In this document: in pieces, positions 32,073-42,663 of the stretch | How positions within the stretch are numbered: the first letter of the stretch is position 1 | How the letters are laid out: each line of letters starts with the position of its first letter | Origin: Microbacterium pygmaeum | Lineage (GTDB): Bacteria; Actinomycetota; Actinomycetes; Actinomycetales; Microbacteriaceae | Assembly: GCF_900100885.1 (NCBI RefSeq) | Contig: NZ_LT629692.1 | Location: 806,001-870,000 of the forward strand | Reading direction: 5' to 3' | DNA: 64,000 bases | Made by a program: the position numbers and the translations under genes | Notes under the pieces: generated by a model | What the model saw: only the letters and a program-made list of their open reading frames with translations | What the model was told of the DNA's origin: nothing | The model's database searches: none

Positions 32073-33043
32073 TGCGCGAAGCCCCCCGCGTCGTCGTCCT
32101 GGCCGGCGGCGTCGGCGGTTCGAAGTTCACGCTCGGCGTGCGTGCGGCGCTCGCCCGGAGCGGCGCGCCGGAGGCGACGGTCATCGTCAACACCGGCGAT
32201 GACCTCTGGCTCTCCGGCGTCCGGCTGCAGCCCGACGTCGATTCGATCGTGTACGCGCTCGCGGGTGTGAACGACACCGTGCGCGGCTGGGGCCGCGCCG
32301 ATGACAGCGAGCGGGTGAACGCCGAACTGCAGCAGTGGGATGCCGGGTGGCCGTGGTTCACCCTCGGCGACCTCGACCTCGGTACCCACCTCGCGCGCAC
32401 CGGCTGGCTGCGCGAGGGACTGACTCCGACGCAGGTGCTGGAGCGGATGTCGCGCCGTTGGCCGCTCGGAGCGCGACTGCTCCCCATGACCGACGCCGAG
32501 GTCGACACGCAGGTCGCCCTGCGCGACGGAACCTCGATGCACTTCCAGGAGTGGTGGACCCGACACCGCGCGGCGCTGGAGCCGGAGCGTTTCGACAACC
32601 CCGGCATCGACGTCGCGACGGCGGCGCCGGGAGTGCGGGAGGCGATCGCCGCCGCCGACGTGGTGCTGATCGCCCCCTCCAACCCGGTCGTCTCGATCGG
32701 CCCGATCCTCGCGGTGCCCGGCATCCGCGACGTGCTGCGCAGCGCGCCGGGCCGTGTCGTCGGGATCTCGCCGATCATCGGCGGCCGGGTGGTGCGCGGA
32801 ATGGCGGACGTCTGCCTCACCGCGATCGGCGTGCAGACCTCCTCGACGGGGGTGGCGCAGCACTACGGCGCACGATCGGGCGGCGGCATCCTGGATTCAT
32901 GGCTGATCGCCGAGGAGGATGCCGCGCACGCCGGCAGCATCGAAGCCCTCGGCGTCACGCCTGTCGTCGCACCGCTGTGGATGAGCGATGTCGATGCCAC
33001 CGCCGCCATGGCAGATGCCGCGCTCGCCGCGGCTCGGAACTGA
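32072..33043 (+). CDS. cofD: CofD/FbiA: 2-phospho-L-lactate (or PEP) transferase
   Basis: 323 aa. Transfers the phospho-lactyl (or phosphoenolpyruvyl) group from the GDP-activated donor to FO, giving F420-0. Family landmarks: VVVLAGGVGGSKFTLGVRAA at the N-terminus, TVIVNTGDDLWLSGVRLQPD (nucleotide loop), WFTLGDLDLGTHLARTGWLR, and IAPSNPVVSIGPILAVPG late. Length fits. It starts at the ATG overlapping hemD's stop by one nt. A TauE-like gene follows. cofC lies 0.7 kb away on the opposite strand. The F420 gamma-glutamyl ligase (CofE/FbiB) is not in the window. Confidence 0.95.
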   Translation: MREAPRVVVLAGGVGGSKFTLGVRAALARSGAPEATVIVNTGDDLWLSGVRLQPDVDSIVYALAGVNDTVRGWGRADDSERVNAELQQWDAGWPWFTLGDLDLGTHLARTGWLREGLTPTQVLERMSRRWPLGARLLPMTDAEVDTQVALRDGTSMHFQEWWTRHRAALEPERFDNPGIDVATAAPGVREAIAAADVVLIAPSNPVVSIGPILAVPGIRDVLRSAPGRVVGISPIIGGRVVRGMADVCLTAIGVQTSSTGVAQHYGARSGGGILDSWLIAEEDAAHAGSIEALGVTPVVAPLWMSDVDATAAMADAALAAARN

Positions 33044-33058
33044 CGGGCCGGCTCCGAC

Positions 33059-33802
33059 GTGGTGGAGCTGACGGCGCTCGCGTGGGCGCTCCTGGCCGTC
33101 GCCGCGCTCATCACCGGACTCTCCAAGACCGCGCTGCCCGGTGCCGGAACACTTTCGGTCGCGATCTTCGCGGCCGTGCTGCCGGCGAAGCAGTCCACCG
33201 GCACGCTGCTGCTCCTCCTGATCGTCGCCGACGTGTTCGCCGTCGTCGCCTACCGGCGCGACACGAACTGGCGTGCGCTCCTGCGGCTGGCCCCGGCCGT
33301 CGTCGTCGGGCTCGGTCTCGGCGTGGTCTTCCTCGCGCTCGCCGATGACGCGTGGGTGCGCAAGGTCATCGGTGTGATCCTGCTCGCCGTCATCGTGGTC
33401 ACCCTCATCCGGCGCAGGATGGTCGCCACCGTCGCCGGGAGCGGCTCGCACCGGATCGCCGCGGCGACGTACGGGACGCTCGGGGGATTCACCACGATGG
33501 TGGCCAACGCGGCCGGCCCGGTGATGTCGATGTACTTCCTGGCGGCTCGGTTCTCGGTCAAGGAGTTCCTGGGGACGGCGGCGTGGTTCTTCGCGCTGGT
33601 GAACCTCTCGAAGGTCCCGTTCTCGGTCGGCCTCGGCCTGATCACCGTGCCGGGTCTGCTCATCGACCTCGTGCTGGTGCCCGCGGTGGTCATCGGCGCG
33701 TTGTCCGGTCGGTGGCTGGCGGATCGCCTCGATCAGCGCCTGTTCGAGCGCCTCGTCATCGTCTTCACCGTGATCGGCGCGCTCTACCTGCTGCTGTTCT
33801 GA
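33059..33802 (+). CDS. TauE/SafE family membrane transporter
   Basis: 247 aa, about seven to eight helices, DUF81 type that exports sulfite, sulfoacetate or other organic anions in known members. Features: AWALLAVAALITGLSKTALPG (GLSKTxxPG motif of the family), TYGTLGGFTTMVANAAGPVMSMY in the middle, SKVPFSVGLGL, and the second half repeat. Start is GTG at 33059 or the adjacent GTG at 33062; ga(c)gtg precedes but RBS is weak. Its 3' end overlaps cofC's 3' end by 19 nt tail to tail. A role with the F420 genes is unsupported apart from position. Confidence 0.85.
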   Translation: MVELTALAWALLAVAALITGLSKTALPGAGTLSVAIFAAVLPAKQSTGTLLLLLIVADVFAVVAYRRDTNWRALLRLAPAVVVGLGLGVVFLALADDAWVRKVIGVILLAVIVVTLIRRRMVATVAGSGSHRIAAATYGTLGGFTTMVANAAGPVMSMYFLAARFSVKEFLGTAAWFFALVNLSKVPFSVGLGLITVPGLLIDLVLVPAVVIGALSGRWLADRLDQRLFERLVIVFTVIGALYLLLF

Positions 33803-34458
33803 ACGGAACGCGACTCGCTCGCGGCACCGGCGAGCACCGCACGCGTGCGCCGCCCGACACCGAGTCCGGCGGCCGAGTGCAGCTGGTCGGCGGTGTCCAC
33901 GTCGCGACGCAGACTCGAGTCCGGCGCCACGTTCAGCGCAACGCAGCCGAGATCGAGGTGACGCGCGAACGAGCCGTCGCCGAAGGAGGTCCGCAGCGCC
34001 ATACCGGCACCGGCCGTCACCAGCGTGGTCCCGGTTCCCTCGGCGTCGGCGACCACCGTGCGCGCCAGCGCGGAGGCGGTCGACAGCGCAGCCGACAGAT
34101 CCTGAGGCCGCAGGGCGGGGAGGTCGCCGAGCAGCGCGGCGCGCGGCATCCGCTCTCCGGCCGCCTCCGCGCCCGTCGCGACGGCCGCGTCGATGCCGCG
34201 CGCATCGCCCTCGGGCACGAAGCGCAGGCCGGGGATGTCGAAGGCGAGGGTGATCAGGGCGGCGTCCTCGGTCACCACGAAGACCTGCCCCACCGCGTCG
34301 CAGTCGGCTGCGGCCTCGATGGTATCCAGCGCGATCGCGCGGGCGAGGCTGACGCGCTCGATGCCCGCGACGGCCAGCCGCGACTTGCCCAGCGCCGTCG
34401 GCTTGACCGGAATGATCACGGCCCAGCGGTCGCGCCCGGCCGGAGCGCCGTCGGTCAC
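33784..34458 (-). CDS. cofC: CofC/FbiD: 2-phospho-L-lactate (or PEP) guanylyltransferase
   Basis: 224 aa. Activates phospholactate or PEP with GTP for CofD. Landmarks: WAVIIPVKPTALGKSRL (nucleotidyltransferase G-loop with KSRL), DTIEAAADCDAVGQVFVVTED, PRAALLGDLPALRPQDL and TLVTAGAGMALRTSFGDGSFARH, ending in DVDTADQL. GTG start overlaps the fgd stop by 4 nt, so it is the last gene of the operon fbiC-monooxygenase-fgd-cofC. Convergent with the TauE-like gene, with a 19-nt overlap of coding ends. Confidence 0.92.
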   Translation of the reverse strand: MTDGAPAGRDRWAVIIPVKPTALGKSRLAVAGIERVSLARAIALDTIEAAADCDAVGQVFVVTEDAALITLAFDIPGLRFVPEGDARGIDAAVATGAEAAGERMPRAALLGDLPALRPQDLSAALSTASALARTVVADAEGTGTTLVTAGAGMALRTSFGDGSFARHLDLGCVALNVAPDSSLRRDVDTADQLHSAAGLGVGRRTRAVLAGAASESRSVQNSSR

Positions 34459-35474
34459 TCCGCGAACCGCGCGCGGAGCCTCGGCAGGATCTCGGCGCCG
34501 TACATGCGCAGGAACTCCTCCTGATCGTGTCCCGGATCGTGGAACACCAGGTGCCGGAAGCCGAGATCGACGTACTCGGCGATCTTCTCGACGTGCTCCT
34601 CGGGGTCGGTGGAGACGATGAAGCGGGATGCCGCGCGCTCGATCGGCAGCTCGGCCGCACGGCGCTGCATCTCCAGCGGATCGTGGATGTCGCGCTTCTC
34701 CTCGGGGCTGAGGGCCAGCGGCGCCCAGAAGCGGGTCTTCTCCATCGCCGTGTCGTGGTCGGGGTGGTACGACACCTTGACCTCGATGAGCGTGTCGATC
34801 GCGTCATCGGCGCGCCCGGCCTTCTCGAGGCCCTCGCGGAGGGCGGGCAGCAGGGTGTCGGTGTACAGCTCCGCCGCCTTGCCGGAGGTGGTGATGTAGC
34901 CGTCCGCGATGCGGCCGGCCAGCCGGGTCGCGGCCGGACCGGAGGCGCCGATGTAGATCGGCACCTTCTCGTCCTCCGATGGGCGATCGTAGATCGTCGC
35001 GTCCTTCGTCGAGTAGTACGTGCCCTCGAACGTGACCCGCTCGTCGTCCCAGAGCTTCTCGATGAGGGTGATCGCCTCCTTCAGGCGCTGGAAGCGCTCC
35101 GGCGGGTCGGGCCACTCGAGCCCGAGCGTCACTTCGTTGAGCGCCTCGCCGGTGCCGAGGCCCAGGATGATGCGGCCCGGGTACAGCACGCCCAGCGTCG
35201 CGAACATCTGCGCGACCACGCCGGGGTGGTAGCGGAAGGTCGGAGTGAGCACCGAGGTCCCCAGGAGCACCCGCGAGGTGCGCGCGCCGACCGCGCCGAG
35301 CCACGGCACGGCCGCAGGAGCGTGGCCGCCGTCGTGCATCCACGGCTGGAGGTGGTCCGAGACGAAGACCGAATCGAACCCCATCTCCTCGGCGAGCACG
35401 GCGAAGTCGGCCAGCTCCCGCGGACCGAACTGCTCGGCGGAGGCTTTGTAGCCGAATCTCAGCGGAATGGTCAT
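34455..35474 (-). CDS. fgd: F420-dependent glucose-6-phosphate dehydrogenase
   Basis: 339 aa LLM-class (luciferase-like) F420 enzyme; it oxidises glucose-6-phosphate and reduces F420. Strong match, from memory, to mycobacterial Fgd1: GYKASAEQFGPRELADFAVL, VFVSDHLQPWMHDGGHAP (active-site Asp40, His41, Trp45), LLGTSVLTPTFRYHPGVVAQ, GLGTGEALNEV with proton-donor Glu110, then DGYITTSGKAAELYTDTLLP and RFWAPLALSPEEK. I start at MTIPLRFGYK; the upstream open frame is out of register with the family. ATG overlaps the monooxygenase stop. It is the only F420-using enzyme gene in the window and suggests that F420 is reduced in this organism. Confidence 0.93.
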   Translation of the reverse strand: MTIPLRFGYKASAEQFGPRELADFAVLAEEMGFDSVFVSDHLQPWMHDGGHAPAAVPWLGAVGARTSRVLLGTSVLTPTFRYHPGVVAQMFATLGVLYPGRIILGLGTGEALNEVTLGLEWPDPPERFQRLKEAITLIEKLWDDERVTFEGTYYSTKDATIYDRPSEDEKVPIYIGASGPAATRLAGRIADGYITTSGKAAELYTDTLLPALREGLEKAGRADDAIDTLIEVKVSYHPDHDTAMEKTRFWAPLALSPEEKRDIHDPLEMQRRAAELPIERAASRFIVSTDPEEHVEKIAEYVDLGFRHLVFHDPGHDQEEFLRMYGAEILPRLRARFAE

Positions 35475-36957
35475 GCTGCTCCTGTTCGTGCGTCCTCGGC
35501 GGCGGCCGGGAGGAATTCGGATCCGTCGGCGCGGGAGAGTCGGCGGCGGAAGGCGTCGACTGTTCCCGGCCACAGCAGGGTGAGGCGCCCTGAGCGCTCG
35601 TCGACGTACCAGTTGCGGCATCCGCCGGTCAGCCACGGCGTGTGCTCGGCAGCCGCGGCGATCTCGGCGGTGTAGGCGCGCTCGGCCTCCGGCGAGACCC
35701 GCAGCACTCCGCGCGCGTGGCGCCGGCTCAGGCTCTCCACGACGTAGTCGGCCTGCTCCTCGATCATGAGGACCGAGGAGTTGTGTCCGAGCGAGGCGTT
35801 CGGGCCGTTGAGGACGAAGAGGTTCGGGAATCCCGCGACGACGGTGGAGCCGAACGAGGTCATGCCGTTCGACCAGTGCTCGTCGAGGCTCTGCCCGTCC
35901 TCGCCGCGAACGAGTTGCGCGTACGGCTGGCGGGTCGAGGCGAACCCGGTCGCCAGGACGACCGCATCGACCTCGTGCACGGTCCCGTCCGCGGCGATGA
36001 GGGTGTTCCCGTCCACCGATGCCAGTGCCGAGGCGACCAGCCTCACCCGCTCACCCGAGAGCGCGGGGTAGAACTCGTCGGAGAGCAGCACGCGCTTGCA
36101 CCCGAAGGCGTAGTCCGGAGTGAGCACGGCGCGCAGGGCCGGATCCGGGACCTGCGCGCGGAGGTGGTCGAGCGCGATGGTGCGGGCGGCGGCGGATGCT
36201 GCGGCATCGCCCGACCGGGAGGCGAAGCGCGCCTCGCCCTCGTCCAAGAGCTCGGCGCGCAGGCGCGCGAGCTCGTCCGGGTGCTCGGCGAACCGGCGCC
36301 GGTCATCGGGCGTGAACGCGTGCGCGTCGCGCGGGACGATCCAGGCAGGCGTCCGCTGGAAGAGCGTGACCTGTGCGGCGAGCGCGGCCAGCTCGGGCAC
36401 CAGCTGGACGGCGCTGGCGCCGGTGCCGACCACGGCGACGCGCAGTCCTGTGAGGTCGGCGTCGTGATCCCAGCGGGCGGAGTGGAACAGCGGGCCGGGG
36501 AAGGTCTCGAGTCCGGCGATGTCTGGGATCTCGGGCTCGGTGAGGCGACCGCAGGCCAGGACGAGCGCGTCCGCGAGGATCACGTCCGCCCCGCCGGCGC
36601 CGCCGGTGCGGATGCGCCACGCCGACTCCTCGGCGTCCCAGTCGGCCGAGATCAGCGGCGTCTGCAGTCGCAGCCGGTCGCCGAGCTGCTCGCGCCGGGC
36701 CACGTCTTCGAGGTAGTCGCGGATCTCCTCGCCGCGAGCGAAGGTCCCCGACCAGTTCGGGTTCGGGTACGCGGCGAACCCGTACAGGTGCGACGGCACG
36801 TCGCACGCGACGCCGGGGTAGGTGTTGTCGCGCCAGGTGCCGCCGACGGAGTCCGCGCGCTCGAGGACGACGAAATCGTCTCGACCTGCTCGTCGCAGCG
36901 CCATCGCCATGCCGAGTCCGGCGAAGCCGGCGCCGACGATCGCGATCTCCACGCGCG

Positions 36958-36961
<4 letters not shown>
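35471..36961 (-). CDS. Baeyer-Villiger-type flavin monooxygenase
   Basis: 496 aa. Two Rossmann motifs: GAGFAG (10-15) for FAD with ERADSVGGTWRDNTYPGVACD after it, and GTGASA (179-184) for NADPH. The BVMO fingerprint FxGxxxHxxxW(P/D) is FPGPLFHSARWD (154-165), and NTYPGVACDVPSHLY is the usual FAD-side motif. It would insert oxygen into a ketone or heteroatom, using NADPH and O2; the substrate is unknown. Both ends overlap F420 genes by 4 nt (fbiC before, fgd after). Whether it has an F420 link or is a passenger is open. Confidence 0.9.
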
Positions 36962-39396
<2,435 letters not shown>

Positions 39397-39402
39397 CGTC
39401 CC

Positions 39403-39408
39403 AGTCTT
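39403..39408 (-). promoter_or_regulatory. -10 element of leaderless fbiC operon
   Basis: AAGACT on the minus strand, spacer gggacg (6 nt), GTG at 39396. It would drive fbiC, the monooxygenase, fgd and cofC. Confidence 0.5.
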
Positions 39409-39487
39409 GCACCGCCCGCGGCGAACCGGCCGCGGGATCGTTGCCGGTCCGTAAGCAAAACGCCCGTTTCCGACCCGCCGCCGCTGG

Positions 39488-39493
39488 CAGACT
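39488..39493 (+). promoter_or_regulatory. -10 element of leaderless 138-aa protein gene
   Basis: CAGACT, spacer ggaggg (6 nt), ATG at 39500; the spacer could also serve as a weak RBS. Confidence 0.5.
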
Positions 39494-39499
39494 GGAGGG

Positions 39500-39916
39500 A
39501 TGGTGACCCTGCTGCTCGACTCGACTCAGCTCGAGATCGTGCTGACCGGCGCCGAACGGGCCTTCGCATTCCATAAGGGGAATGTGGTCGTCGAGCGATC
39601 GACCATCGCCAAGGTGCAGCTCACCGAAGACGCATGGACCTGGCTGCGCGGAGTTCCCAGCCCCGGCACCCACATCCGCGGAGTCCTCGCGATGGGCACC
39701 TGGAAATCGGCTGGCGCCAACGACTTCGCGATCGTGCGCCGTCACCGGCCGAGCGTCGTGATCGATCTGGACGGGCATCCCGAGTACGAGCGCATCGTGC
39801 TGACGACGCGTCACGGGCTCGACCTCGTGACGGCCCTCCGCCTGGACGTGGACAGCGATGAGGCGCCGGCCGACGTCGTGGACCTCGCGACGGGGACGAT
39901 CCCGGTTCAGGACTAG
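39500..39916 (+). CDS. Hypothetical 138-aa PH-like protein
   Basis: Soluble protein without signal or membrane segment. The pattern (LLLDSTQLEIVLTGAERAFA, KGNVVVERSTIAKVQLTEDAW, then WKSAGANDFAIVRRHRPSVVIDL, YERIVLTTRH and a C-terminal helix) resembles small bacterial PH-like proteins found beside transporters, but I cannot name a family with certainty. Leaderless start. It ends at the first unit of a 32-bp tandem repeat and is convergent with the ABC-2 permease. It is divergent from fbiC, the two promoters being about 80 bp apart. Confidence 0.72.
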   Translation: MVTLLLDSTQLEIVLTGAERAFAFHKGNVVVERSTIAKVQLTEDAWTWLRGVPSPGTHIRGVLAMGTWKSAGANDFAIVRRHRPSVVIDLDGHPEYERIVLTTRHGLDLVTALRLDVDSDEAPADVVDLATGTIPVQD

Positions 39917-39990
39917 CTGACCTCCGGTGTCCGATGCGTGTCAGCTCGCTGACGTCCGGTGTCCGGTGCGTGTCAGCTAGCTGACGTCGC
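39911..39990. repeat. 32-bp tandem repeat with palindrome between convergent stops
   Basis: Units at 39916-39947 and 39948-39979, and a partial third to 39990; core gctgacstccggtgtccg. The junction gtcagctagctgac (39972-39985) is a perfect 14-bp palindrome. Both neighbouring genes, on opposite strands, end in a TAG inside an agctag of this array, at 39914-39916 and 39977-39979. It probably acts as a bidirectional terminator or grew from one. Confidence 0.85.
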
Positions 39991-40798
39991 GGCGCCAGCT
40001 CGTGAGGCGCCCGAGCAGCACGAGCACGACGCCGTAGGCCAGCAGGACGAGTCCGCCCGCCCACCACGCGAGCGGATCCGCACCGCTCCCGCTCACTGCG
40101 GGGGCATTGAACAGGCTCGCCCCGACCAGCGCGTCGCTGGCGGCGCCCGGAAGGAAACGCGTCGCATTCGAGAGCCCCTCGACGAACGCCGCGGCCGCGC
40201 GGCCGACCGGCTCGAGGAACTGCGTGAACACGAGGACGCCCACGATCGCGCCGACCTGGTTGCGCACCAGCGCACCGACCCCGATACCGATGATCACCCA
40301 GAGGACGAAGGCCAGCAGCATCCGGCCGAACAAAGCCCACGTGTCGCTCGAGCCGAAATCGGTCTCCAGGCCGTAGCCGACCAGGAGCGCCGCTGACGGC
40401 ACGACGGAGGCGAGGATGCCGATCACGCCGAACAGCACCCCCATCCCGATGCCGACGAGGATCTTCGCCGACAGCACGATCCCCCGCCGCGGAGTGGCCA
40501 GGAACGTCGGGGTGAGCGTCTTGTGGCGGAATTCGCTGGTCACCATCAACGTGCCGATGAGCAGGGGGAAGACGTACCCCACCGACGTCGCCGAGCTGTA
40601 CAGCGTGGCCGAGAGCCCCTCGGCGGGAAGCGGCGGCGCCTGATCGCCGAGCGATCCGGACGCCGCGGCGGAGAACACGAACGCGAGCACCGTCGCAGTG
40701 AAGCCGACGTAGGCGACGAGGACGATCGCGAGGATCCACCACATCGAGGTGGAGAACTGCTTCGTGACCTCGGAACGGCCGGCGGCGGAGAGGCTCAT
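39977..40798 (-). CDS. ABC-2 type exporter permease
   Basis: 273 aa with six hydrophobic segments in ABC-2 order: start helix WWILAIVLVAYVGFTATVLA, then SVGYVFPLLIGTLMVTSEFRHKTL (the EFRHKT loop of ABC-2/BcrB-type permeases), KILVGIGMGVLFGVIGILAS, MLLAFVLWVIIGIGVGALV, QVGAIVGVLVFTQFLEP and a last helix. ATG overlaps the ATPase stop by 4 nt. Substrate unknown. Ends inside the 32-bp repeat array. Confidence 0.87.
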   Translation of the reverse strand: MSLSAAGRSEVTKQFSTSMWWILAIVLVAYVGFTATVLAFVFSAAASGSLGDQAPPLPAEGLSATLYSSATSVGYVFPLLIGTLMVTSEFRHKTLTPTFLATPRRGIVLSAKILVGIGMGVLFGVIGILASVVPSAALLVGYGLETDFGSSDTWALFGRMLLAFVLWVIIGIGVGALVRNQVGAIVGVLVFTQFLEPVGRAAAAFVEGLSNATRFLPGAASDALVGASLFNAPAVSGSGADPLAWWAGGLVLLAYGVVLVLLGRLTSWRRDVS

Positions 40799-42477
40799 CG
40801 CTGCTCACCTCCCCGCTCATCGGCGTGCTGGTCGGGCTCGTCGGGCTGCTCGAGCACATCGGGGTGGTCGGCGTCGTCCGGCGCCGCCGCCTGGTCGCCG
40901 CCCGCGGGCGCGGACTCGTCGAGATCGACGTCTTCATCGTCATCGTCGTCCGCGAACGCGGCGAAGAACGCGTCGGCTTCGTCGTCGGCCTCGGTCCGCA
41001 CGTACTGCTCCCACGGCCGGTCGTCCGATCCCTGCGGCTGCGCCGACGAGTCGGGCTCGTCGGAGGACGCGTCGCCGGCGTCGGACAGTTCCGCGTCGAT
41101 CTCGCCGAGCGCTTCGACATCGGGGTCGCCGTCGAGGTCGAGATCGCCGTCCAGGGCTGGACCCGGTTCCGGGCCCGGGTCGTCGTCGGCAGCCGCGGGG
41201 GTCGACCCCGGTGCGGACGCAGCAGCCGCTGCCGACGCAGCAGCCGCTGCCGCTGCCGCTGCCGGGACGATGTCGATCACGCCGGTGCTCGCGACGGCGA
41301 AGCCGGCCGTGGACGGCGCTGCCGACTCGCGGACGTACTCCGACTGGTCGGCCGCCACGAGCGTCGCGACGGCGGCGCCCGGAGGCTGGCCGGCTGCGGC
41401 ATCCAGTTCTGCGGCGACGGCCGCCGATTCCGCGTCATCGACCTCGGGAGGCGCGGAGGCTTCCGAGACGTCGGCAGCACCTGCCGCACCGATCGCGGCA
41501 GCATCCGCCACCGGCGCACCATCCGCGACTGGCGCGAGCGCACCAGCCGCACCGGGCGCCGCGCCGCCCGCCGTCGCGTGCACGCGGGCTCCGCTGATCA
41601 GCTCGAGGAACACTTCCTCCAGCGCCGGCCCGCGACGCTGCAGGGCGGAGAGGGCGAGCCCGGCGGATGCAGCGATCGCACCGACCTCGACCGGATCGAG
41701 CCCCCGCACCGTGAGACCGGAACGCAGCAGCTCGAACGAGACGTCGGATGCGGTCAGCGCCGCGCTGAGCGCCGCCCGGTCGGGGGAGTCGACGACGGTG
41801 ACGTATTCGGAGGGGTCTGCCAGATCCTCGAGCCCGCCCTGATAGACCAGGCGGCCGGCCGAGACGATGACGAGCGAATCGACGGTCTGCTGCACCTCGG
41901 AGAGCATGTGCGAAGAGACCAGCACCGTGCGTCCCTGACGGGCGAGGTCGCGCAGGAACACCCGCATCCACTTGATGCCCTCGGGGTCCAGCCCGTTCGC
42001 CGGTTCGTCCAGGACCAGCACGCCCGGATCGCCGAGCAGCGCGTACGCGAGGCCCAGCCGCTGGCGCATGCCGAGCGAGAAGCCGCCCACCTTGCGTCCG
42101 CCGACATCGGCGAGGCCCACGAGGCCGAGCACCTCATCGACACGCGAGATCGGCAGCGACGCCGCCTGCGCGTAGACCTTGAGGTGGTTCGCCGCGGTGC
42201 GGCCGGGATGGAAGCTGGATGCCTCGAGCACGGCGCCGACGGTCTGCAGCGGGTGGCGAAGCGAGGCGTAGCGCTCGCCGCCGATCGTGGCAGAGCCCTC
42301 AGTCGCGCGGACGAGCCCGAGGAGGATCCGAAGCGTGGTCGTCTTGCCCGCGCCGTTCGGCCCGAGGAAGCCGGTCACCCGCCCGGGTTCGACCCGTGCT
42401 GTCAGCCCCGAGACTGCGGTCACCGCGCCGAATCGCTTGGTGACACCGGAGAACTCCAGCACCTGTCCTTCGGGCAT
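40795..42477 (-). CDS. ABC-2 exporter ATPase with 260-residue acidic C-terminal tail
   Basis: 560 aa. Residues 1-300 form a normal ABC-2 ATPase: Walker A GPNGAGKT (39-46), Q-loop region AVLEASSFHPGRTA, signature as FSLGMRQRLGLAYALLG, Walker B VLVLDEPANGLDPEG, switch VSSHMLSEV, and the ALEEVFLELI end. From about 300 the chain runs into a 260-residue disordered-looking tail: Ala-rich blocks, then Asp/Glu-rich blocks (ADDDDDEDVDLDESAP), with poly-Ala stretches encoded by an imperfect 18-bp repeat near 41216-41251. Start is the ATG at 42477 with gagagg before it; the frame stays open upstream through the divergent gene, which I reject. Paired with the permease by a 4-nt overlap. Confidence 0.88.
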   Translation of the reverse strand: MPEGQVLEFSGVTKRFGAVTAVSGLTARVEPGRVTGFLGPNGAGKTTTLRILLGLVRATEGSATIGGERYASLRHPLQTVGAVLEASSFHPGRTAANHLKVYAQAASLPISRVDEVLGLVGLADVGGRKVGGFSLGMRQRLGLAYALLGDPGVLVLDEPANGLDPEGIKWMRVFLRDLARQGRTVLVSSHMLSEVQQTVDSLVIVSAGRLVYQGGLEDLADPSEYVTVVDSPDRAALSAALTASDVSFELLRSGLTVRGLDPVEVGAIAASAGLALSALQRRGPALEEVFLELISGARVHATAGGAAPGAAGALAPVADGAPVADAAAIGAAGAADVSEASAPPEVDDAESAAVAAELDAAAGQPPGAAVATLVAADQSEYVRESAAPSTAGFAVASTGVIDIVPAAAAAAAAASAAAAASAPGSTPAAADDDPGPEPGPALDGDLDLDGDPDVEALGEIDAELSDAGDASSDEPDSSAQPQGSDDRPWEQYVRTEADDEADAFFAAFADDDDDEDVDLDESAPAGGDQAAAPDDADHPDVLEQPDEPDQHADERGGEQR

Positions 42478-42559
42478 GCCGAACCTCTCGTCGTTGCGGT
42501 GTGTTCCCCCAATCTTGGCGGAAACGTCTCCGCGGCGCAGGATTCCCGTCATCCCGAGG

Positions 42560-42629
42560 CACCGCCACTTGACCCGATCGGCCCCTTCCCGCGGACGGGA
42601 GTGGGCCGATTGGGTCAAGTGGGACGGTG
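42560..42629. repeat. Long near-perfect inverted repeat in divergent promoter region
   Basis: Arms 42565-42584 (ccacttgacccgatcggccc) and 42603-42622 match except one G/T, a wobble in RNA. The centre holds a second stem (tcccg/cggga, cgga loop), and outer caccg/cggtg pairs extend it past a two-base bulge. It covers about 70 nt between the ABC ATPase (-) and the HIBCH-like gene (+), and lies 22 bp before the latter's -10. Confidence 0.9.
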
Positions 42630-42650
42630 CGCGGCGCCGAGACCGGCCGG

Positions 42651-42656
42651 TAACGT
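42651..42656 (+). promoter_or_regulatory. -10 element of leaderless HIBCH-like gene
   Basis: TAACGT, 7-nt spacer, GTG at 42664; about 22 bp after the long inverted repeat. Confidence 0.5.
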
Positions 42657-42663
42657 TGCGACC

